Shown here piece by piece: positions 17,865 to 25,816 of a stretch of 64,000 nt of DNA. Under the pieces are notes generated by a model. The model ran no database searches. It was not told where the DNA came from and worked only from the letters and a program-made list of their open reading frames with translations. Each line of letters opens with the position of its first letter. Positions within the stretch are counted from its first letter, which is position 1. The stretch is taken from assembly GCA_021828105.1 (NCBI GenBank), contig JAKATG010000004.1:248001-312000 (forward strand). The letters are read 5' to 3'. A program made the position numbers and the translations under genes. This stretch comes from Taklimakanibacter sp021828105. Lineage in GTDB: Bacteria; Pseudomonadota; Alphaproteobacteria; Rhizobiales; Aestuariivirgaceae.

Positions 17865-18092
17865 GCCGGCACTTTTACTCCCTCGATAACCGGACCGTCG
17901 GCAAGTGCTACCAGCGAAATGGCAATGCCTCTTGTCATCTCGCGCCATCTTGACCGGAGCCGGCTGGATATTTGGAGTCTGTGCATGCTCGTGGCACCGA
18001 ACGTCAAGACGGGGCTCAGCGGATTGCATTAGCTATGCGACTGGCAGGGAGCGCGAAACATCCTTAGGTCAGAAACGGGCGCAGCCCACGCG

Positions 18093-18524
18093 ATGAACAG
18101 AAAATCGAGAGTCCCGGCGGCATCAGGCTCGATACGAGCTGACCCTGTGACCGCAATGAGGACAGTCATACAACGGCTTATTCCCCATGGCAGGTCCGGG
18201 ATCGGGAGCGCCGCTATGATCGTCGGCATGAGCGTGCGCACGCTGCAGCGCCGCCTCGCCGAAACGGGTGTGAGTTATTCGCAGCTCGTCGATGAAGTGC
18301 GCCTGGCGAGCGCACTCGCCTTGATCGATGATCGATCGATCAAGCTTTCCGAAATTGCCCGCAGGCTTGGGTATGCCGATGCCGCGAACTTCGATCGCGC
18401 TTTCAAGAGATGGACAGGTTTTTCCCCCTCTCAGGTCAGGGCATTCGACCAGAAGTCGCGCATAGACCTCACCAAGATGGGGACATCCGGTTCAGTCCCG
18501 CCGCCACGATCCGATCTCGAATGA
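18093..18524 (+). CDS. AraC-type DNA-binding domain without sensor domain
   Basis: 143 residues, of which about 85 form a standard AraC tandem helix-turn-helix (VRTLQRRLAETGVSYSQLVD, EIARRLGYADAANFDRAFKRWTG). The usual 200-250-residue N-terminal ligand domain is absent and I see no trace of it upstream. The domain is close to the C-terminus of the AraC protein at 20956-22008 (VRTLQRRLAERGVDYSTLVE). It could be a decayed paralogue or a free-standing DNA binder. Start uncertain: ATG 18093 or ATG 18156. Confidence 0.6.
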   Translation: MNRKSRVPAASGSIRADPVTAMRTVIQRLIPHGRSGIGSAAMIVGMSVRTLQRRLAETGVSYSQLVDEVRLASALALIDDRSIKLSEIARRLGYADAANFDRAFKRWTGFSPSQVRAFDQKSRIDLTKMGTSGSVPPPRSDLE

Positions 18525-18574
18525 TCGCGCAGATCGCCGGCGGATTTCCGCCGGCGCGGTCGCTGCCCGAGGCA

Positions 18575-19291
18575 TCAGTAGCAGGCAGGATAGGGATAGT
18601 AGCCGCAGGGATAGTGCGGATAATACGGCGCAACGGCCGCGGCGCCCACTGCGGCACCTACGGCCGCGGCGCCGGCGACGACGCCCGGATGCACGCCATA
18701 CCAGGCTCCGTGGTAGACCGGCGCATGCCAATAGCCGTAGCCGTGGAAGCCGCCGCCCACGGCAACACCGCCCATGGGACCGCGCGCGGCGAACCAGTCG
18801 ATGAACAGGGCCGCCGGACCGTTGGCCCCTTCGAGGCTGCCTTCGAGGGTCTTTACATCGAAAGTAAGGGTCGTGCCGTCGAGCTTGGGCTTTGTCAGAA
18901 CGACAACGGCATCGCTCACGCCGGAGCCATTGCTTCCAAGCACTGAAACCGTGGCGTTCGGTGGATCGACGGCGAAGCTGTCCTTACCTTCGTCCCACTG
19001 CATGATGAACTGTGCCGTCGTCTGGTGGCCGGCCGAGCGCACGGGGCGATCGGCAAAGACGATGGTGTTCGTCGACACGCCTGTCAGCGTGAGCTTGCCG
19101 TCGGCCAGCGTGGCTCCCTCAGAGTTGAGGACGGCCAGAGAGGGAACCGGGGCGGTCGCCTTCACGGTTCCGATGGTCTTCTCCAAGGGGATATGGGCCT
19201 TCTTGGCGGGCTCGGCGGCATTTACGAGAGCGGGACCGAGCGATAAGCCCGCTGCGATGAGCATCAAGCTCATGGTCACTCTGAATTTCAT
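18575..19291 (-). CDS. Exported protein with Gly/Ala/Tyr-rich tail, paralogue of next gene
   Basis: ATG 19291 has AAGGAG nine bases upstream, giving 238 residues. A signal peptide ends near VNAAEP. The central domain (KLTLTGVSTNTIVFADRPVR, QWDEGKDSFAVDPPNATVSVL) matches the neighbour at 19366 in order and motif. The C-terminus instead is a low-complexity Gly/Ala/His/Tyr stretch ending PYYPHYPCGYYPYPACY. Function unknown. It follows its paralogue by 74 bases on the same strand. Confidence 0.7.
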   Translation of the reverse strand: MKFRVTMSLMLIAAGLSLGPALVNAAEPAKKAHIPLEKTIGTVKATAPVPSLAVLNSEGATLADGKLTLTGVSTNTIVFADRPVRSAGHQTTAQFIMQWDEGKDSFAVDPPNATVSVLGSNGSGVSDAVVVLTKPKLDGTTLTFDVKTLEGSLEGANGPAALFIDWFAARGPMGGVAVGGGFHGYGYWHAPVYHGAWYGVHPGVVAGAAAVGAAVGAAAVAPYYPHYPCGYYPYPACY

Positions 19292-19365
19292 GTCGTCTCT
19301 CCTTGCGGTGGTGAGCAATATGGACGTTCTCGGGATCGTGCGCGGCAGAGGGTCGGACGGGAGGA

Positions 19366-19887
19366 TCAATACAGGACGGCGCGCCGCCAGGTTCGCCGCG
19401 CAACACCGGCATAGGAGAGCGGAGTCAACGGCATGCCGATGACATCGATGAAGACGGACACATCGGCGGCCTTCGCGGGCATCTCTCCCTCGAGGACTTT
19501 GACGCCATAGCTCAACCGGTCGCCATCAAGCACGGGATCCATCAACGTGACGACAATCTGCTGAAGCTTGTCGCCCTCGAGTATCGAAATATCCGCGTTT
19601 GGCGGATCGGACAGGAAACTGTCCTTCCCTTGACTCCAGAAAGGGACGAAGGCGGCGGTTCTCATATGCGAGGCAATGCGCTCGGGCCGGTCGGTGAACA
19701 TCACCGTCACCGGACTTACCCCTTCGAGCGTCAATTTGCTCGCAGCCTTGTCAAAGGTCATTCCTTTCGCGGTCTGAACGAACAGGAAATCGGCCTGCTT
19801 GGCGTCCTCGGCGAGCGCCGCAGCCAGAGAAAGCGGCAGCGCGGCCATCACGGAGCCCGCAACAAAAGTTCGTCTCGTCGTCGTCAT
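19366..19887 (-). CDS. Tat-type exported protein, paralogue of upstream-strand neighbour
   Basis: 173 residues from ATG 19887 (GAGGAG ten bases upstream; a TTG six bases earlier is possible). The N-terminus TTTRRTFVAGSVMAALPLSLAA is a likely twin-arginine signal. The domain has KLTLEGVSPVTVMFTDRPER and FWSQGKDSFLSDPPNADISIL, shared with the protein at 18575. The C-terminus ends in GMPLTPLSYAGVARRTWRRA, the motif also found in the small protein at 16112. Function unknown; probably in one operon with the lipoprotein upstream and the paralogue downstream. Confidence 0.7.
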   Translation of the reverse strand: MTTTRRTFVAGSVMAALPLSLAAALAEDAKQADFLFVQTAKGMTFDKAASKLTLEGVSPVTVMFTDRPERIASHMRTAAFVPFWSQGKDSFLSDPPNADISILEGDKLQQIVVTLMDPVLDGDRLSYGVKVLEGEMPAKAADVSVFIDVIGMPLTPLSYAGVARRTWRRAVLY

Positions 19888-19956
19888 GTTCAATGAACTC
19901 CTCTGTTCCTGACTATCTCACGTGGTGCAACACGGTTTCCGGCTCCGGCGGCGGGT

Positions 19957-20679
19957 TCAGCGCGCCGCCATCGCGAAGAAATTAACCCAGCCCTGCTGCA
20001 TCAGCTTGGCTTGGGTCTCGGCGTCCAAGGTGATCGTGTCCGCCCCGCCCGCCGGGATTTCGAGCACCGAGTCATCGGCAGGCAGATCGCCGCCGGCCCC
20101 CACGTCCTTCAGGTAGAATTTGGCACTGTGCGGGAGGTCGTTGGTGACGTCGATGCTGAGCGCCAGTGTGATTTCGCTCGTATCGCCGCCGGCCTGAAAC
20201 ACCGGCATCTGCAGGAGCCGGGCCTTGGCGGCCTCGAGCTTTGCGACATTGAGAAAGATGCCGACCGACAACAGGTCCTTGTGTTTCCCATGCGGAAATA
20301 CCGCAAATCGGACCAGATCATCGCCCAGCACCTCCTCGACGACGGTGCCGGAATTATGGGCGCCATTGGTCCGCACCATATTCGTCGTCAGCCGGAACGT
20401 GCCGGCACCCTTGCTTCCGGCCGCCTTGCAGCTGACGGGCTGGATGGGCGCCGTGGCGCTTCCGAGCGCAGCTATGGCCATCGCTCCCTCATCCTCGCAC
20501 CAGGATTTGGAGGCGAAGCTTGCCGCAAGCATCGCATTGACGGCGACCGGCACGCCCGTCTGGACGACATTCGTGATATCGAATGTCCGCATCGGCGTCG
20601 TCGCCTCGATCTGGCAGGCGGCAAGGAGCAACCCTGCGCTCGCCGCCAACACCAGACGCATTCTGCGCGTAAGATCCAT
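19957..20679 (-). CDS. Putative lipoprotein of unknown function
   Basis: ATG 20679 with GGGAGG five bases upstream gives 240 residues. The N-terminus has a lipoprotein signal with lipobox LLAAC at about residues 18-22. The mature domain has a repeated strand pattern (TFDITNVVQTGVPVAVNAML, TLALSIDVTNDLPHSAKFYL) and two other cysteines (SWCEDEG, VSCKAAG). No family recognised. It is the first of three minus-strand genes for exported proteins running to 18575. Confidence 0.65.
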   Translation of the reverse strand: MDLTRRMRLVLAASAGLLLAACQIEATTPMRTFDITNVVQTGVPVAVNAMLAASFASKSWCEDEGAMAIAALGSATAPIQPVSCKAAGSKGAGTFRLTTNMVRTNGAHNSGTVVEEVLGDDLVRFAVFPHGKHKDLLSVGIFLNVAKLEAAKARLLQMPVFQAGGDTSEITLALSIDVTNDLPHSAKFYLKDVGAGGDLPADDSVLEIPAGGADTITLDAETQAKLMQQGWVNFFAMAAR

Positions 20680-20879
20680 ATGCCCTCCCAGGCTCATTAT
20701 GTCGCTGTGTAGACGGCTTTGCAGAAGAAGCGACACGCCGGTCTCGCACGATCGACGTGACGTCTTGAGCGCGCGCATGACTATGCCTCCTCCTTCCGCG
20801 TGTTCTCCTCGAGCAACACAGCTCCGCCGCGTTCATCCGAACGATACGACACGTTCTATGTCACCTCGCCGGCTTTCTC

Positions 20880-20897
20880 TTGGCATTTGGCGCCAAA
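20880..20897. promoter_or_regulatory. 18-bp palindromic operator candidate before an AraC gene
   Basis: TTGGCATTTGGCGCCAAA, the same arms and spacing as the site at 10881-10898 (16 of 18 bases equal). It ends 58 bases before the AraC start at 20956 and faces the divergent lipoprotein gene (start 20679), so it could serve both. Confidence 0.55.
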
Positions 20898-20955
20898 CCG
20901 GTCTAATGTCTGGCCATCGTGGGGCGCGGAAGTCGATCGGGGCGGCAGGGACACG

Positions 20956-22008
20956 ATGGCATCGTCAAGCGAAAGTGCGGAAGCCGACAGGGCCGGGGAC
21001 TCCATACCTTTGGTGCGGACGAGCTCGCTGCTTCCCTTCATTGGATTTTGCGAACGCATCGGGGCGCCGGTCGAGCGACGGATGGCCGAGGTCAGGCTGC
21101 CCTATCAAACCTTGTCCGATCCCGAGAGCCTCATTCCCCTCAATCAAGGGCTCCTGTTTATCGACAGGATCGCCCGCACCGAAGGGCTCAGGGACCTCGG
21201 CGTCCTGGTCGGGCGCGAGACACATCTTCCGGAGCTGGGCGCATTCGGCCGGCTGATCCTTCAGTCGTTAACCCTGTATGATGCGCTGACGAAGATCTCG
21301 CAGGTCATTCATCTCTACAATTCGGCGCAATTCATCTGGGCGGATACCTGGAACGGCAAAGCGCGCGTCTGTACGGCATACGGGCCGAATGTGGGCCCAG
21401 GGCGGCAGCATGGCGAGCAGTACACGCTGATGCTCCTGATCGACTGCATCCGTTTCGCGGCGGGTCCGGCCTGGATGCCCACGGAAATTCACCTGGGCAC
21501 GACGCTTTGGGACGCCTTTGCAGGGGATTCCCATGCGTTTGGCGGGCTGCCGGTCCGCCGCCAGGACGTGTCGGCGATCGTCTTCGACCGCGCGCTCCTC
21601 AGCGCGCCTATCGAGCGCGCCCGGCTGGCCCGGATCGACACAGGACGGCGGGAATATGAGGCGTTCGTCTCCACCGCCCCGGCGCTCGATTTTCCCGACT
21701 CCGTCGGGCAACTCGTTCGCATGTTTCTGAGAGACGGTCACTCTCACATCACCTGGATCGCTTCGGCAGCGGGCATCAGCGTCCGCACCTTGCAGCGTCG
21801 ATTGGCCGAACGCGGCGTGGACTACTCGACATTGGTCGAAGGAGCACGTTTTGATATCGCGACGCATCTTCTCAAGGACCGTCGGTGCAAGCTCATCGAT
21901 ATCGCTTATGACCTTGGATATGCCGATGCTGCAAGCTTCACGCGCGCCTTCAGGCGGTGGACGGGGATCGCGCCATCGGAATACCGCCATTTGCACGCAT
22001 TCACTTAG
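20956..22008 (+). CDS. AraC-family transcriptional regulator
   Basis: 350 residues from the ATG at 20956; the frame is open to 20800 but the extra part crosses the operator-like palindrome and has no family features. The N-domain (VRTSSLLPFIGFCERIGAP, FGRLILQSLTLYDAL, QHGEQYTLMLLIDCIRF) is a ligand-sensing domain; the C-terminus is the AraC double helix-turn-helix (ISVRTLQRRLAERGVDYS, DIAYDLGYADAASFTRAFR). Its own promoter region carries the palindrome shared with the DUF3604 operon, so it may autoregulate and control that operon. The ligand is unknown. Confidence 0.85.
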   Translation: MASSSESAEADRAGDSIPLVRTSSLLPFIGFCERIGAPVERRMAEVRLPYQTLSDPESLIPLNQGLLFIDRIARTEGLRDLGVLVGRETHLPELGAFGRLILQSLTLYDALTKISQVIHLYNSAQFIWADTWNGKARVCTAYGPNVGPGRQHGEQYTLMLLIDCIRFAAGPAWMPTEIHLGTTLWDAFAGDSHAFGGLPVRRQDVSAIVFDRALLSAPIERARLARIDTGRREYEAFVSTAPALDFPDSVGQLVRMFLRDGHSHITWIASAAGISVRTLQRRLAERGVDYSTLVEGARFDIATHLLKDRRCKLIDIAYDLGYADAASFTRAFRRWTGIAPSEYRHLHAFT

Positions 22009-22127
22009 CGCGCATCCCGGCGAAGTGGAATCACTTCGCCGAAAAGGATTCGCGCCAAAATCAATATCTTGGAGCAAATCCTTATCGCCAAAGTCTGCAA
22101 ACTTTGGCGGGATTTGCTCTAGATGCG
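22009..22127. repeat. Double-hairpin palindromic intergenic element
   Basis: Begins at the AraC stop codon. The first hairpin has arms CGGCGAAGTG/CACTTCGCCG; the second has GAGCAAATCC/GGATTTGCTC outer arms and an inner GCCAAAGT/ACTTTGGC stem. Layout and position right after a stop codon resemble the RIME-like copies in this window, but the sequence differs. Confidence 0.5.
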
Positions 22128-22235
22128 TCGCGGCAGCTTGATTGAACCCGCCGCCGTTCGGCATTCGATCACGCCCCACATAGCGCTCTCCTGGCGAGCA
22201 GCACGACACCTGGAGAACGCCTCTCACCGGCGCGC

Positions 22236-22265
22236 AAAAAAAACCCGGCCGCGATGGCCGGGTTT
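22236..22265 (-). terminator. Rho-independent terminator of the F0 ATP-synthase operon
   Basis: A 10-bp stem (AAACCCGGCC/GGCCGGGTTT) with a five-base loop, followed on the minus strand by eight T residues. It lies 24 bases beyond the atpF stop codon. Confidence 0.85.
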
Positions 22266-22288
22266 CGTGTCTCGTATGAAGCTGTGCT

Positions 22289-22774
22289 TCAGTTGAGGCG
22301 CGACTTCACCGCATTGATCGATTCCTCGATGAACTTGGCGCCCTTGGCGCCTTCCGCCGCGACGCCCAGGAGCTCGCTCGCCGCACTGATGGCGACATCG
22401 GTCGCCGCCGTGCGCACGTCCTTCACCGCCTGCTGCTCGGCCTGGGCGATCTTCTGCTCGGCTTGCTTGGTGCGCCGCTCCAGCGTCTCGGCAAGCTTGG
22501 CGCGGGTCTCATGCGCATAGGCTTCCGCTTCCCTGCGGGCGAGGGCCACGATGTCCTCGGCGTCTTTCTCGGCCTGGACGCGCTTCTTCTTGTATTCATC
22601 GAGGAGCGCTTGCGCCTCTTCGCGCAGCCGCTTGGCTTCCGCCAGCTCCTTGGCGATGCGCGCCGCCCGCTCGTCGAGCATCGCCGCGACCTTCGCCGGC
22701 ACCTTCAGATAGATGAGAAGCGCCACGAAAAGCACGAAGGCGACGGCAACCCAGGTTTCCGCATGTCCGAACAT
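22289..22774 (-). CDS. atpF: ATP synthase F0 subunit b
   Basis: 161 residues: one N-terminal membrane helix (WVAVAFVLFVALLIYL) and a long charged coiled-coil stalk (residues about 30-130). It forms the peripheral stalk of the F0F1 ATP synthase together with b'. It is the last gene of the operon, two bases after b', and is followed by a strong terminator. Its last codons exist as a decayed second copy at 5100-5168. Confidence 0.93.
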   Translation of the reverse strand: MFGHAETWVAVAFVLFVALLIYLKVPAKVAAMLDERAARIAKELAEAKRLREEAQALLDEYKKKRVQAEKDAEDIVALARREAEAYAHETRAKLAETLERRTKQAEQKIAQAEQQAVKDVRTAATDVAISAASELLGVAAEGAKGAKFIEESINAVKSRLN

Positions 22775-22776
22775 GG

Positions 22777-23262
22777 TCAGTTCCCTTGCGCCTTGGCTAC
22801 GGCCTTGGCCGCATCCGCTTTCGTCACGCTGGTGCCGGTGAGCTGGCTGACGATGTCGGCCGCGATATCGGTGGCAAGGTCGCTCACGCTGGCCAGCGCC
22901 TTGCTGCGCGTAGCCTGGATCGCCTTCTCGGCGGCCGCGATCTTTTCGCCGAGCTCGCCGTCGAGCTTGCTGCGTTCCTTGTCGACCTCGGCATTGAGCT
23001 TGTCGCGCGTCTCTTTGGCGATGCCCTGCGCCTTGCCGCGCGCCTCCGCCAGCGCCTTCTCATATTCGGCGACCGCCTTGTCCGTATCCGCCTTGAAGCG
23101 CTGGGCCGAGGCCAGATCGCTGTCGATCTGGTTCTGGCGGCCGGCGATGACACCGCCGGTGCGCGGGATCACGATCTTCGAGATGATGAAATAAAGGACA
23201 AGGAAGGTCACCGCGAGCCAGAAGAGCTGCGGCGGCCAGGCATTGACGTCGAGTTGCGGCAT
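22777..23262 (-). CDS. atpG: ATP synthase F0 subunit b'
   Basis: 161 residues starting MPQLDVNAWPPQLFWLAVTF, the b' hallmark with an early WPPQLFWL segment and one membrane helix, then a coiled-coil stalk. Alphaproteobacteria and cyanobacteria have b and b' as a heterodimeric stalk instead of a b homodimer. The gene lies between atpE (75 bases upstream) and atpF. The symbol atpG (also atpF2) is used by convention in this class and must not be confused with the gamma subunit. Confidence 0.92.
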   Translation of the reverse strand: MPQLDVNAWPPQLFWLAVTFLVLYFIISKIVIPRTGGVIAGRQNQIDSDLASAQRFKADTDKAVAEYEKALAEARGKAQGIAKETRDKLNAEVDKERSKLDGELGEKIAAAEKAIQATRSKALASVSDLATDIAADIVSQLTGTSVTKADAAKAVAKAQGN

Positions 23263-23337
23263 GTCTCTAGCGCCTCTTCATGATCCATTGGCCGGCAAGG
23301 CGTGGGCCCTGCCGGTTGGCGAAGGCTTAAGCTTCAA

Positions 23338-23562
23338 TCAGCCGAAGAGAATGAGCATGGCGACGGCGAAGCCGATCAGGCCCGTCGCTTCGGCGAAGGC
23401 GAAGCCGAGGAACAGCGTGCCGCGCTGGCCGGCGGCGGCCGCCGGATTGCGGAGCGCACCCGCGAGGTAATTGCCGAAGATGTGGCCGATACCCACGCCG
23501 GCGCCGCCGAGCGCGATGGCCGCGATACCCGCACCGATCATCTTTGCTGCATCAACTTCCAT
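23338..23562 (-). CDS. atpE: ATP synthase F0 subunit c
   Basis: 74 residues forming a helical hairpin with the conserved GAGVGIGHIFG glycine pattern in helix 1, the polar loop RNPAAAAGQRG, and helix 2 with the ion-binding glutamate in GFAFAEATGL. It forms the proton-translocating rotor ring. ATG with AGGAG upstream. The stronger spacing before and after it (40 and 75 bases) is usual, as c is needed in many copies. Confidence 0.95.
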   Translation of the reverse strand: MEVDAAKMIGAGIAAIALGGAGVGIGHIFGNYLAGALRNPAAAAGQRGTLFLGFAFAEATGLIGFAVAMLILFG

Positions 23563-23603
23563 TTTACGTCTCCTGTTGAATGGATGGATCTAAGGTTCAG
23601 TGA

Positions 23604-24377
23604 TTAGTGGTCCACATGCATGGCATCGCTGAGATACATGCAGGTGAGAAGGGCGAAGACATAGGCCTGCAGCGCCGCCACCAGGAGCTCGAGGCCATAG
23701 AGGCCGACCATGGCGATGAGCGGCAGCCAGCCGGCGGTGATGCCGAGCATGACGACGAAGCCCGCCATCACCTTGAGCATCATGTGGCCGGCCATCATGT
23801 TGGCGAAGAGACGGATCGAGAGGCTCATCGGGCGGATGAAATAGGACACGATCTCGATGACGACGACGAGCGGCAGGAGGACGGCCGGCACGCCGGACGG
23901 CACGAACAGCTTGAGATAGCCGAAGCCGTTGCGCATGAAGCCGATGATCGTGGCGCCGATGAAGACGACGAGGGCGAGCGCAAGCGTCACGATGATGTGG
24001 CTCGTCACCGTGAAGGAATAGGGGATGAGCCCCAGGACATTGCAGAACAGGATGAAGGTGAAGAGGGTCAGCACGAAGGGGAAGTAGGTGCGGGCATTCT
24101 CATGCAGCACTTCCTCCGTCATGTTGTGGATGAATTCGTAGATGCTCTCGGCGACCGACTGCAGCCTGGTCGGGATGAGGTTCTTGGGCGCGAGCAGGAA
24201 CAGCAGCGTGATGCAGACGACGGCGATGATGGCCCACAGGCCCGAATTGGTGAGCGAGAAGGGCCCGAGATCGATGATCTTGTTGATCTGGAACTGATGG
24301 ATCGGGTCGATGATCTTTTCGCCGTGTTCGGCTGCCGCGCCCGCTGCTGCTTCGGTTGTGGTCGTTGACACCTTCAA
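23604..24377 (-). CDS. atpB: ATP synthase F0 subunit a
   Basis: 257 residues, five or six membrane helices. The essential arginine is in SLSIRLFANMMAGH, and the C-terminal helix GLELLVAALQAYVFALLT is conserved. The subunit provides the proton half-channels. Translation appears to start at a TTG overlapping the atpI stop by four bases, indicating coupling. The operon order I-B-E-b'-b is the alphaproteobacterial one, with F1 genes elsewhere. Confidence 0.95.
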   Translation of the reverse strand: MKVSTTTTEAAAGAAAEHGEKIIDPIHQFQINKIIDLGPFSLTNSGLWAIIAVVCITLLFLLAPKNLIPTRLQSVAESIYEFIHNMTEEVLHENARTYFPFVLTLFTFILFCNVLGLIPYSFTVTSHIIVTLALALVVFIGATIIGFMRNGFGYLKLFVPSGVPAVLLPLVVVIEIVSYFIRPMSLSIRLFANMMAGHMMLKVMAGFVVMLGITAGWLPLIAMVGLYGLELLVAALQAYVFALLTCMYLSDAMHVDH

Positions 24378-24718
24378 TCCTCGTCATCGTCTTTGACCGA
24401 TGGAGCCACCGGGCCTTTGCCGCCCAGAACCTCCTCAGCCTGTTTGCTCTTTGAGAGCCGCATCACATTGACGACCCCCGCAGCGATCCCGAACGGCATG
24501 AGGGCCAGCATGACCCACGGCGCCGTGCCGAAATATTTGTCCGCCATCCAGCCCAGGCCCATGCAGACCGCGATGCCGACAAAGAGCTCGGTCACCGCCC
24601 GCATGGCAAGACCCGCGGCCGACCCTTCGGTCGTGTCGGGCTTTTCGCCTTTGCGCTGGCTCAGACTGGTGTCCAGCCGCTTTTCCAGATCCTTGAGCCG
24701 GTCATCCGATGTGTTCAT
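24374..24718 (-). CDS. atpI: ATP synthase protein I
   Basis: 114 residues with a charged N-terminus (LKDLEKRLD) and two membrane helices (AVTELFVGIAVCMGLGWMAD, VMLALMPFGIAAGVVNVMR), ending in an acidic tail. AtpI is an assembly factor for the c-ring and heads the F0 operon in this class. The overlap with atpB marks co-translation. The 214 bases between it and the SRPBCC gene hold the presumed operon promoter; nothing else was seen there. Confidence 0.88.
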   Translation of the reverse strand: MNTSDDRLKDLEKRLDTSLSQRKGEKPDTTEGSAAGLAMRAVTELFVGIAVCMGLGWMADKYFGTAPWVMLALMPFGIAAGVVNVMRLSKSKQAEEVLGGKGPVAPSVKDDDED

Positions 24719-24932
24719 GAGCCCGCTCGAGAAAATGACTGATGCGGCGTGAACGCCCCCTCAAAATCGCGCGCACCATAGAGATTGGGCGAAATGGTGT
24801 CAAGGAACGCATCCTCGATTCAAGCCGTTGATTTGCTTGGTCTTTTGATGGCCCGGTGACGATGCGGCGATTCGCGCGCGAGGTTTGCCGCAAACACCAC
24901 GCGGCCTCGCCCCGCGCCCCACGCTTCGGCGC

Positions 24933-25325
24933 TCATTCGACGTAAGCCTTGACGTGTTCGAACTCGGCCTTGAGCCCTTCGCACTGGGCGGCGAAGTCGG
25001 CATCGGAAACGCCCGGATATTGCATGGCGGTGAAGATGAACAGGCTGCCATGGCCCGGCCGCTCGACCACGCGCGCCGGCCAATAGGCCATCGCATCGGG
25101 GCCGGGGCCGCCATACATGTCGATGACGCCGGTTCGCGCGTCGGCCTCGATGCGGAAGAAGATCTCGCCTTGCGGCGTCACGATCCTGTGGCGCCCGGCC
25201 TTGTCCTGCCTCAACTCCTTGCAGAAGCGCGTCGCCCATTTCGGCAGGTTCTCGATCTTCGACAGGAAGGCGAATGCCTTATCCTTCGAGGCGGCGAGGG
25301 GGAGTGTGTGGGTATTGGTATTCAT
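24933..25325 (-). CDS. SRPBCC-family (START-like) protein
   Basis: 130 residues from ATG 25325, with GGAG seven bases upstream; a second ATG at 25337 overlaps that ribosome site and is less likely. The pattern LPLAASKDKAFAFLSKIENLPKWAT at the N-terminus, a run of strands, and a C-terminal helix (FAAQCEGLKAEFEHVKAYVE) fit the polyketide-cyclase/SRPBCC fold that binds hydrophobic ligands. It follows a MarR gene by 60 bases and shares a 12-base operator-like element with it, so it is probably controlled by that regulator. Confidence 0.75.
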   Translation of the reverse strand: MNTNTHTLPLAASKDKAFAFLSKIENLPKWATRFCKELRQDKAGRHRIVTPQGEIFFRIEADARTGVIDMYGGPGPDAMAYWPARVVERPGHGSLFIFTAMQYPGVSDADFAAQCEGLKAEFEHVKAYVE

Positions 25326-25344
25326 CGGTCTCTCCATTTGGTTC

Positions 25345-25356
25345 GATATCGTACTA
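25345..25356. promoter_or_regulatory. MarR operator candidate before SRPBCC gene
   Basis: GATATCGTACTA, the exact reverse complement of TAGTACGATATC at 25818-25829 before the marR gene. It lies 20 bases upstream of the SRPBCC start codon. Confidence 0.5.
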
Positions 25357-25385
25357 ATTCTGGTGCAATGCCTCTTGTCTGGCGG

Positions 25386-25814
25386 TCAGATGTTGGCGAA
25401 CTGGTGCAGCCAGCGGCGCAGCTGGTCGAGATTCTCGCGTCCCTCGGCCTTGAGGGCGCGCCGTTCGAGCCGGGCCAAGACCTTCTCCGCGACGGGCCGG
25501 AACCGGCGAGCCTCCTCAGTGAGGAACACGCAGGTCGCCCGGCCATCTTCGGGATCCGGCCGCGTCGTAACGAGCTTCGCCTTGGCGATGAGCCGGATCA
25601 TGGTCGTCATCGTCTGCTTCGACAGCTTCGCGCGCCTGGCAAGCTCGCTGAGCCGAAGGCCATCCTCCTCATAGAGCGGCACCAATATGGCGCCGAAGGA
25701 AGGACGCACCTGCGGGTAACCTTCCGCGCGGAACCCTTCGTAGAGAAGCTCGTTCCAGCGCTGCGACGCCTTGGCGAGCAGGAAGCCGATATTGTTCCGC
25801 GTCAGCTCGGTCAC
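25386..25814 (-). CDS. MarR-family transcriptional regulator
   Basis: 142 residues with a winged helix domain: helix-turn-helix LRLSELARRAKLSKQTMTTMI and wing LVTTRPDPEDGRATCVFLTE, the DxR-type wing of MarR proteins. MarR proteins are dimeric repressors released by small phenolic or lipophilic ligands. The gene precedes an SRPBCC ligand-binding protein on the same strand. A palindromic element lies three bases upstream of its start codon, suggesting autoregulation. Confidence 0.88.
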   Translation of the reverse strand: MTELTRNNIGFLLAKASQRWNELLYEGFRAEGYPQVRPSFGAILVPLYEEDGLRLSELARRAKLSKQTMTTMIRLIAKAKLVTTRPDPEDGRATCVFLTEEARRFRPVAEKVLARLERRALKAEGRENLDQLRRWLHQFANI

Positions 25815-25816
25815 GG

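Noticed and set aside
24702..24893. 63-residue frame between atpI and the SRPBCC gene
   Set aside because: Overlaps atpI, strongly Arg/Ser-rich and without ribosome site; treated as noncoding.
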